Below, piece after piece: positions 52,259-57,555 of a DNA stretch of 57,555 bases. Source of the DNA: Actinomycetes bacterium (lineage in GTDB: Bacteria > Actinomycetota > Acidimicrobiia > Acidimicrobiales > RAAP-2); NCBI GenBank assembly GCA_021828055.1, contig JAKATH010000004.1, positions 1 to 57,555 of the forward strand, read 5' to 3'. The position numbers were made by a program, and so were the translations under genes. The notes under the pieces were generated by a model. It was not told the DNA's origin and searched no databases. It saw only the letters and a program-made list of their open reading frames with translations. Each line of letters starts with the position of its first letter. Within the stretch, counting starts at the first letter, position 1.

Positions 52259-52894
52259 TCACGACGGAACCGTCGCCCGGACGAGCGTCGTGTACCGGGC
52301 ACCGGCGGGGCCGAGCTCCGAGCGGACGAGGTCCACCTGGTGGACCCGCCAGCGCGCCTCCACCGGTGCTCCCGCGAGCGACGCGGGGAGGGCCCGGCGT
52401 CCCCGCGAGCGAGCGAGCGTGAGGTGCCCGTCGAACGGTCCGCCGAAGCCGGCGCCGGGCAGGAGCGCGGCGAGCGCCCGGCGCACCGAGAGGGCGAGGT
52501 CGTCGAGCCCTTGGACCGGGACGCACAGGACGGACCGGCCGAGGCGCCGGGTCGACGGTCCGAGGCGCGCCTCGGGCGGAGCCGCCGCGCGGGCGGTGGC
52601 GGCGACGAGCGCGGTGCCGACGCCGTCGATCCGTGAGACGGCGACGTTCCCGAGGAACGCGAAGGTCACGTGCCACTGCGTCGGGGTCGTCCACCGCACC
52701 GCGCCGAGCGCGGGGCGCTCGAGCGAAGAGAGGAGGGCCGACACGTCCGGCGGCGGCCAGACGCCGACGAAGACGCGCGCGGTCGGCGCGGCCGCTCCGG
52801 CGTCCCCGCCCGCAGTGGCACCGCGCTCAGTGGCACCGCGCTCAGTGGCACCGCGCTCAGTGGCACCGCGCTCAGTGGCACCGCGCTCGACCAC
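52259..52894 (-). CDS. thpR: RNA 2',3'-cyclic phosphodiesterase (2'-5' RNA ligase family)
   Basis: Two-histidine phosphoesterase. Both HxTx motifs are present: HVTF (His75 with the start used) and HLTL in [12 protein letters not shown]. The core begins with RVFVGVWPP. Upstream in frame are five ERGAT pentapeptides encoded by a 15-bp repeat; the only available start, the GTG at 52894, lies before them, so the repeat seems to be translated. 211 residues. It lies 13 bp after the antitoxin gene and before recA; cinA-thpR-recA is a known arrangement. Confidence 0.88.
   Translation of the reverse strand: MVERGATERGATERGATERGATERGATAGGDAGAAAPTARVFVGVWPPPDVSALLSSLERPALGAVRWTTPTQWHVTFAFLGNVAVSRIDGVGTALVAATARAAAPPEARLGPSTRRLGRSVLCVPVQGLDDLALSVRRALAALLPGAGFGGPFDGHLTLARSRGRRALPASLAGAPVEARWRVHQVDLVRSELGPAGARYTTLVRATVPS
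52813..52887. repeat. 15-bp tandem repeat at the 5' end of thpR
   Basis: Five perfect copies of CAGTGGCACCGCGCT (52813-52887) encode ERGAT pentapeptides on the minus strand at the N-terminus of ThpR. The period is a multiple of three. Confidence 0.95.
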
Positions 52895-52907
52895 GGCGCG
52901 AGGCCTC

Positions 52908-53261
52908 TCAGGTCCCCGGCTGCCGCGGCGGCGAAGGGGGCGGGGGCGGGCCCGACGTCCCGAGCACCACTTCGGCGCCGCCGGCCGAGGCCGCCCTCCG
53001 CACGCGCGCTCGGGTCGCGCGTGCCACGCGGTCGGCGAGCGCGACCGTGAGAAAAGCGTCCCCTTCCTCGGCGCGGCGGACCTCCTCCTCGTCGACCTCC
53101 ATCCGCCGGGCCAGCTCGGCCACGCTGAGGCCCGCCGAGACGCGCCGCGCGTGCAGGAGCGCCCCCAGCTCCCCGACGACCCCGGCGATCGCGTACGCCC
53201 GTGCGTACACCTCGGCGTCATCCGGAGGGAACATCCGTCTCACGTCGCGCAACGTCGCCAT
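52908..53261 (-). CDS. HTH antitoxin of a HigBA-like pair
   Basis: 117 residues. The helix-turn-helix is about residues 36-68: LLHARRVSAGLSVAELARRM, then VDEEEVRRAEEGDAFLTVAL. The N-terminus (DVRRMFPPDDAEVYARAYAI) resembles the dimerisation part of HigA-type antitoxins whose gene follows the toxin. The ATG shares one base with the toxin stop (TGATG), the usual toxin-first HigBA order. The tail is Pro-rich (GPPPPPSPPRQPG). Confidence 0.82.
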   Translation of the reverse strand: MATLRDVRRMFPPDDAEVYARAYAIAGVVGELGALLHARRVSAGLSVAELARRMEVDEEEVRRAEEGDAFLTVALADRVARATRARVRRAASAGGAEVVLGTSGPPPPPSPPRQPGT

Positions 53262-53629
53262 CACCTGCTCCGTTCCCGGTCGCGCTCGTGCGGCCTCGCT
53301 CGCGCGAGCGCCCGGCGGGCGCGCTCCACTTCGTGGCGCTCGTGCCCGCGCTGCTTTCGGAACGTCGTGAGCATCGTCACCTTCCTGCCCTCGTCCCACG
53401 CGTAGGTGATGCGTCTCGAGACACCTTCGCACGTGAGCCGGAGCTCGTACAGGCCGTCGCCGAGCGACCTGGTGTGCGGCATCCGCAGCGAGGGTCCTTT
53501 CGAGGCGAGCCGGTCGAGCGCACAATCGGCGAACGCGCGCGCACGCGCGTCGAGCTGCACGTACCACCTGACGACCTCGTCGGCGAGCTCGACGTCCCAC
53601 CCGGTCCCGCCACGCGCCGTCTGCACCAC
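53261..53629 (-). CDS. RelE/HigB-superfamily toxin (Gp49-like)
   Basis: 122 residues with the phage-derived Gp49-like/HigB pattern: WDVELADEVVRWYVQLDARA, MPHTRSLGDGLYELRL, VSRRITYAWDEGRKVTML and TTFRKQRGHERHEVERARR. Such toxins are ribosome-dependent mRNA endonucleases. A GTG at 53629 is used (GTG 53626 is equally possible). It is inserted between cinA and thpR and co-translated with the HTH antitoxin. Confidence 0.82.
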   Translation of the reverse strand: MVQTARGGTGWDVELADEVVRWYVQLDARARAFADCALDRLASKGPSLRMPHTRSLGDGLYELRLTCEGVSRRITYAWDEGRKVTMLTTFRKQRGHERHEVERARRALARARPHERDRERSR

Positions 53630-53677
53630 GCGCCAAACGGTCGGGCACGCGACGCACCGCGCGCCCGCACGACGGCG

Positions 53678-54991
53678 CTACCCGAGCGTGGGCGCCTCGA
53701 AGCCGTGATCGGGTGTGCGCAGCGTGCGCCGCAGGAGGTCGAGCGCGGAGATCGCGGAGTACTGCCGGACGCGTTCGCGATCCCCCGGCAGCCGCAGGCT
53801 CCGGCTCGGCGGCGCGCCGTCCGGGAGGGCGAGCGCGACGAACACGGTCCCCGGCGCGATGTCCTCCTGGGGGTCGGGCCCCGCGACTCCGGTGACCCCG
53901 AGGCCGATCGCGGCGCCGAGGACGCGGCGAGCGCCCCGTGCCATCGCGACGGCGGCGTCCTCGGTGACGACGGGTCCCTCGGGCACGCCGAGCACCGAGA
54001 ACTTGACCGCGGAGTCGTACGCCACCACGCCGCCGCGCAGCCAGGCGCTCGCCCCGGGAACACCCACCAGCCGGGCCGCGATCAGCCCGCCGGTGAGGGA
54101 CTCGGCCACCCCGAGCGTGAGGCGCTGCTCGACGAGCAGCGCCGCGACCGCCCGCTCCATCGACACGTCGTCCAGGCCGAAGACGACGTCTCCCAGCGTC
54201 GCGGCGAGGACCTCCCGGACCTTTCTCTCCTCCGCCTCGAGCACCGCCCGGGCGTCGTCCTCGTCACGCGCACGCGCGGTCAGCCGTACCTTGATCCCCT
54301 CGATGCCGCTCGCGAGGAACGCCATGGTCACGGTGCCGGCGCGCCCGTCACCTCGCGACGGGGCGTCGAGGGCGTCGATCCTGCCCTGCAGCGCCTCGGA
54401 GAGTGCCGACTCGCTCGTGCCCCACGTCCGCAGGACCCGGCTCACGATCACGCCGGTCCCCTCCCCCGCCTCAGACATGCGCCGTCGGAGGTCCGGGAGG
54501 ACCGCGCGCTCGAACATCTCCGCCATCTCGTGGGGCACGCCGGGGACCGCGTAGACGACCTTGCGCCCGAGCGGGCAGATCAGCCCCGGCGCGGTGCCCC
54601 GCGTCTGGTCGATGACGGTTGCGCCCTGCGGCACGTCGGCTTGGCGCAAGTTGCTGGGCGGCATCGCACGACCGCGCGCGTGGAAGAACCCCTCGATGCG
54701 GCGGGAGATCTCTGCGTCGCGGACGAGCGGGACGTTCATCACCTCGGCGATCGCCTCGCGCGTGATGTCGTCCTGGGTCGGCCCGAGGCCGCCGCAGGCG
54801 ATGACAGCGTCACCGCGGGCGAGCGCGGTCCGCAGCGCTGTCGTGATCCGCGCTCGGTTGTCACCCACCGCCTGGTGGAAGTACGAGTCGACGCCAGCTG
54901 CAGCGAGGTGCTCGCCCAGCCACCGGCCGTTCGTGTCCGCGATCTGGCCGAGCAGGAGCTCGGTGCCGACGGCGAGGATCTCGACCCTCAT
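53678..54991 (-). CDS. cinA: CinA-family protein (damage-inducible/competence, nicotinamide-nucleotide amidase)
   Basis: 437 residues with two domains. The N-terminal MoaB/MogA-like COG1058 part is VEILAVGTELLLGQIADTNG and ACGGLGPTQDDITREAIAEV. The C-terminal CinA (PncC) amidase domain has GVAESLTGGLIAARLVGVPG and GVTGVAGPDPQEDI. Proteins of this type deamidate NMN, and ADP-ribose pyrophosphatase activity is known for the COG1058 part. The ATG overlaps the pgsA stop (ATGA). Its place between pgsA and recA is widespread. Confidence 0.95.
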   Translation of the reverse strand: MRVEILAVGTELLLGQIADTNGRWLGEHLAAAGVDSYFHQAVGDNRARITTALRTALARGDAVIACGGLGPTQDDITREAIAEVMNVPLVRDAEISRRIEGFFHARGRAMPPSNLRQADVPQGATVIDQTRGTAPGLICPLGRKVVYAVPGVPHEMAEMFERAVLPDLRRRMSEAGEGTGVIVSRVLRTWGTSESALSEALQGRIDALDAPSRGDGRAGTVTMAFLASGIEGIKVRLTARARDEDDARAVLEAEERKVREVLAATLGDVVFGLDDVSMERAVAALLVEQRLTLGVAESLTGGLIAARLVGVPGASAWLRGGVVAYDSAVKFSVLGVPEGPVVTEDAAVAMARGARRVLGAAIGLGVTGVAGPDPQEDIAPGTVFVALALPDGAPPSRSLRLPGDRERVRQYSAISALDLLRRTLRTPDHGFEAPTLG

Positions 54992-55566
54992 GACCGGGAG
55001 CTGCCGGCAGTGCCCAACGCCAGCCGGCCGTCCCAGAGGTACTGCGCGCCGCTCGCAAGCGTCAGCGCAGCCGCGGCCCAGGTCGCGGTCAGCTGGAGCG
55101 TCGGGTGCCCGGCGAGCGGGGGAACGAGGTAGGTCGCGACGGCGAGCTCCTGGACGAGCGTCTTCACCTTGGCGAGGCGGCGGGCCGGGACCGAGATCCC
55201 CCGCCTCCCCGCCCACGACCGGTACGCGCTCATGCCCACCTCCCGTGCCGCCATGAGCCCGACGGGGACCCACGGCATGCGGCCCTGCACCCCGAGCGCG
55301 AAGAATGCGCCCAGCACGAGCGCCTTGTCGGCGAGCGGGTCGAGGAAGGCCCCCGAGCGCGTCGTGCCGTGCCGGCGGGCGAGCCATCCGTCGAGCCCGT
55401 CGCTGCTCGCGAACACGACGCCTGCCGCGACGGTGACCCAGCTCGCGCCTTCGCTCAGGACGATCCCGACGAACACAGGCGCGGCAAGGAGCCGGGCGGC
55501 GGTGAGCGCGTTGGCGGGCGTCGCCAGGGCCGAGGGGCCGTAGCTCGGCGGCACGGCGTCGCTCAT
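54988..55566 (-). CDS. pgsA: CDP-diacylglycerol-glycerol-3-phosphate 3-phosphatidyltransferase
   Basis: Membrane enzyme of phosphatidylglycerol synthesis. The CDP-alcohol phosphotransferase motif is complete (DGLDGWLARRHG, then GAFLDPLADK, matching D-G-x2-A-R-x8-G-x3-D-x3-D). About five hydrophobic segments. 192 residues, normal. The ATG overlaps the rimO stop (ATGA), and the stop overlaps cinA. A phosphatidylinositol-phosphate synthase is a related alternative, but the rimO-pgsA-cinA order supports PgsA. Confidence 0.92.
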   Translation of the reverse strand: MSDAVPPSYGPSALATPANALTAARLLAAPVFVGIVLSEGASWVTVAAGVVFASSDGLDGWLARRHGTTRSGAFLDPLADKALVLGAFFALGVQGRMPWVPVGLMAAREVGMSAYRSWAGRRGISVPARRLAKVKTLVQELAVATYLVPPLAGHPTLQLTATWAAAALTLASGAQYLWDGRLALGTAGSSRS

Positions 55567-56963
55567 CGCCCAGCTCCGGGGAGAACGGCGGCCGGGGCGA
55601 CGCCGGCGGGTGCGCCGACGAGGTCGACGCCGAGCGACGCCGTCACCTCGACGTCGGCGATCGAGCCGACCGGGAGCGATGCCGGCAGCCGCACGATCCC
55701 GTCGATCTCCGGTGCCTCGTGCACGGTGCGGCCGCGGCCCGGCGCGTCCACCAGCACCTCGCGCACCTCGCCCACGAGCGCGTCGCGCCGACGGGCGGTG
55801 ATCGCGTCCTGCAGCTCCACGCACTCCCGCAGCCGCTCGAGCGCCAGCTCCTCGGCCACCTGCCCCTCGAGCCCGGCGGCAAGGGTCCCCGCCTCCTTCG
55901 AGAACGTGAAGAACCCCGCCCAGTCGAGCTGCGCCGCGTCGAGGAACGCGAGGAGCTCGTCGTGATCCTCTTCGGTCTCGCCGGGGTACCCGAGGATGAA
56001 CGAAGAGCGGAACGTGGCTTGCGGCTCTGCTCGCCGGATCGCCGCGATCCGGCCGAGGAACCGTTCGCCGTCGCCCCACCGGCGCATGCGCGCGAGCAGC
56101 GGGCGAGCGACGTGCTGGAGCGACAGGTCGAAGTACGGCACGCCGGTGGCGAGCACCGCGTCCACGAGCTCGGGGGTGAGGCCGGAGGGGTACAGGTAGA
56201 GCAGCCTCGTTCGCCGCACCATCCCGGCCACCGCCTCGACGAGCGGGACGAGCGGCGTCGAACGGCTGGCACGCCGTGCTCCCCCGTGGTGGGGGGCGCG
56301 GTCCCGCCCGTAGGAGGCGAGGTCCTGGGCGACGAGGACGACCTCTCGCACCGGCATCGCGTCGTCGCTCGCGAGCGCGCGCACCTCCGCGAGCACGTCC
56401 GCGGCTGGACGAGAACGCTGGGTGCCCCGGAACGAGGGGATCGCGCAGAACCCGCAGCGCCGGTCGCAGCCTTCGGCGACCTTCACGTAGGCCCAGGGCG
56501 CCGCAGACGCCGGCCGCGGGAGCGAGAGGAGGTCGAAGGACTTGAGCGCCGGCGAACGGGAGGCGCGGGCACGGGGCGATCCGAGCGCCACCCGGACCGG
56601 TGCCGCCGCATCCGACGCCACCCGCTCGTCGCCCGGGAGAACGAGGGGCCGCCCGAAGCCGGCCACGAGATCGACCTCGGGCAGCGCCGCAGCGAGCTCG
56701 TCGCCGTAGCGCTCGGCCATGCAGCCCGTGACGACCAGGCGCGCCCCGGCGCGGCGCGTGCCGACGAGCTCGAGCACCGCCTCGATCGACTCCTGCCGGG
56801 CGGCTTCGACGAACGCGCAGGTGTTGACGACCACGAGGTCGGCCTTCTCGGGGGCCGCGGCGGGCACGAAGCCGTCGGTCTCGAGCAGACCGGCGAGCTT
56901 GTCCGAGTCGACCTGGTTCTTCGGGCAGCCCAGCGTCTGCAGCCAGTAGCGGCCCTTGCGCAT
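55563..56963 (-). CDS. rimO: Ribosomal protein S12 methylthiotransferase
   Basis: Radical-SAM methylthiotransferase modifying an aspartate of ribosomal protein S12. The N-terminal UPF0004 cluster cysteines are in TLGCPKNQVDSDKLAG, VNTCAFVEAARQES and VTGCMAERYG. The radical-SAM motif is CDRRCGFCAIPSFRG. A C-terminal TRAM domain follows. CPKN and SFRG favour RimO over MiaB. 466 residues from the ATG at 56963, which has AAGGAGG five bases upstream, deciding the start. Confidence 0.95.
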   Translation of the reverse strand: MRKGRYWLQTLGCPKNQVDSDKLAGLLETDGFVPAAAPEKADLVVVNTCAFVEAARQESIEAVLELVGTRRAGARLVVTGCMAERYGDELAAALPEVDLVAGFGRPLVLPGDERVASDAAAPVRVALGSPRARASRSPALKSFDLLSLPRPASAAPWAYVKVAEGCDRRCGFCAIPSFRGTQRSRPAADVLAEVRALASDDAMPVREVVLVAQDLASYGRDRAPHHGGARRASRSTPLVPLVEAVAGMVRRTRLLYLYPSGLTPELVDAVLATGVPYFDLSLQHVARPLLARMRRWGDGERFLGRIAAIRRAEPQATFRSSFILGYPGETEEDHDELLAFLDAAQLDWAGFFTFSKEAGTLAAGLEGQVAEELALERLRECVELQDAITARRRDALVGEVREVLVDAPGRGRTVHEAPEIDGIVRLPASLPVGSIADVEVTASLGVDLVGAPAGVAPAAVLPGAGR

Positions 56964-57112
56964 CGATCCTCCTTCGAGGCGGTCCACCTCGACCGTCGCG
57001 CCGGATGGGCGCGAGCGCTGCACCGACCCCGTCACCCGCCGCTCGCGCCGGCGCGAGCGCAGCAGTCTCGCGGTCCGTTGCGGGCGCGCCCGCCGCCGGC
57101 CAGTCCTTGCCG

Positions 57113-57201
57113 CGGAGAGGGAGGGATTTGAACCCTCGGACCAGGTTCCCCCAGTCAACTCATTAGCAGTGAGTCCGATTCGGCCGCTCTCGCACCTCTC
57201 C
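57113..57201 (-). tRNA. tRNA-Ser (GCU anticodon)
   Basis: On the minus strand the acceptor GGAGAGG pairs with CCTCTCC. The anticodon arm is ACTCA-CTGCTAA-TGAGT with anticodon GCT, there is a long variable arm typical of tRNA-Ser, and the T-arm is GAGGG/CCCTC with loop TTCAAAT. 89 bases with the discriminator; CCA is not encoded. It lies 150 bp upstream of rimO. Confidence 0.93.
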
Positions 57202-57284
57202 GTAGGCCTGCACCACGCAGGTCGCAGACCGGCCACGATCCTAGGCCGTGCCGGCCCGGTGGCCCGCCGCGCACGACCGAGCCC

Positions 57285-57555
57285 TCACGTCCACGTCACG
57301 GCGCGCGACCCCCACGCATGCTCGAAGAGCTCCACCGGGCCCTCGACCTCGAGCCCTTCGAGCGGGCGGCGATGCCACAGCAGGAGGTAGAGGTCGCTCG
57401 AGGTGCCGCGTACCGTGACGTCTCTCGCCCCGGCTCCGCGTCCGGCGGCGATGCCTGTGCCGCTCACCCGAACCGTCCATCGGCCGGACCCGCCAGGCTT
57501 GCCGGCCCCGTCGCCCGTGTCGAACGTGCCGGCCGTGTCGACGGCGTCGAGCCCG
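57285..57555 (-). CDS. C-terminal part of a maleylpyruvate-isomerase-like mycothiol-dependent protein (partial)
   Basis: The frame enters from beyond the right edge and ends at 57285, giving about 90 residues. The segment GTSSDLYLLLWHRRPLEGLE followed by VEGPVELF is characteristic of the C-terminal MDMPI domain of the mycothiol-dependent maleylpyruvate isomerase / TIGR03083 group. The N-terminal DinB-like catalytic part would lie outside the window. mshA in the same window fits a mycothiol-using cell. Confidence 0.75.
   Translation of the reverse strand, partial: GLDAVDTAGTFDTGDGAGKPGGSGRWTVRVSGTGIAAGRGAGARDVTVRGTSSDLYLLLWHRRPLEGLEVEGPVELFEHAWGSRAVTWT

Noticed and set aside
53378-57236. Large alternative-frame open frames opposite cinA, pgsA and rimO
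   Set aside because: They are Arg/Gly/Ala-rich shadows caused by high GC at third codon positions; the real genes have clear motifs and linked overlaps.

Overview
The window is very GC-rich, almost completely gene-packed, and reads as a chromosomal segment of a high-GC actinobacterium. The gene neighbourhoods are actinobacterial: a menaquinone-type geranylgeranyl reductase beside a complete 14-gene nuo operon, rex followed by the hem genes, proC beside a small excisionase-like gene, mshA beside a YbjN-domain gene, a mycothiol-dependent-enzyme domain at the right edge, and a mycobacterial-type LexA box before recA. A rusticyanin-like blue-copper protein, a sedolisin (acid protease) and nickel superoxide dismutase point to an acid-living, possibly iron- or metal-exposed member of the Acidimicrobiia. 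That placement is an inference from gene content; no rRNA is present.

Layout. 548-16869 (minus): nuoA to nuoN, encoding all of respiratory complex I, with most junctions overlapping as ATGA or GTGA. A 16-bp perfect palindrome lies before nuoA, and a divergent quinone-reductase-like gene follows (16980-18488, plus). 18534-24886 (minus): rex-hemA-hemC-hemD-hemB-hemL, the C5 route from glutamyl-tRNA to uroporphyrinogen III with its redox sensor. 24920-29978 (minus): SAM hydroxide adenosyltransferase, small HTH gene, proC, ybjN-like, mshA, an XRE regulator and sodX; sodN is divergent at 30130. 30706-36255: a potassium channel, a PRC-barrel protein, a DksA-type zinc finger protein, a class V aminotransferase and a saccharopine-dehydrogenase-like oxidoreductase. 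36833-40593: a secreted sedolisin, a VOC protein, toxin and transposase remnants around tRNA-Lys, and an unrecognised exported protein. 40667-44860: a copper module (blue-copper protein, small SHOCT membrane protein, copZ-copA-csoR with a candidate CsoR operator). 45042-50942: DUF167, ABC-F, ComF-like, a small unlisted gene with its own terminator, TIGR00725, hexapeptide acyltransferase and DUF3048 lipoprotein genes. 51064-57555 (minus): recA with an SOS box, thpR, a HigBA-like toxin-antitoxin pair, cinA, pgsA, rimO, tRNA-Ser and an edge-truncated mycothiol-dependent-enzyme gene.

The most unusual property is a scatter of short GC-rich tandem repeats. Those inside reading frames (nuoJ, nuoG, nuoC, the quinone reductase, hemL, the potassium channel, the blue-copper protein, the lipoprotein, thpR) have periods of 9, 12, 15, 21, 24, 33 or 36 bp, all multiples of three. 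Those between genes have periods of 13, 14, 16, 19, 23 or 34 bp, none a multiple of three. The coding arrays give low-complexity protein tails, heads or loops, including a triplicated HRYV segment directly before the copper-binding cysteine of the blue-copper protein.

Start codons were set from overlaps, Shine-Dalgarno matches and family length. GTG and TTG starts are common. Functions are family-level calls from motifs read by eye; no database search was run.
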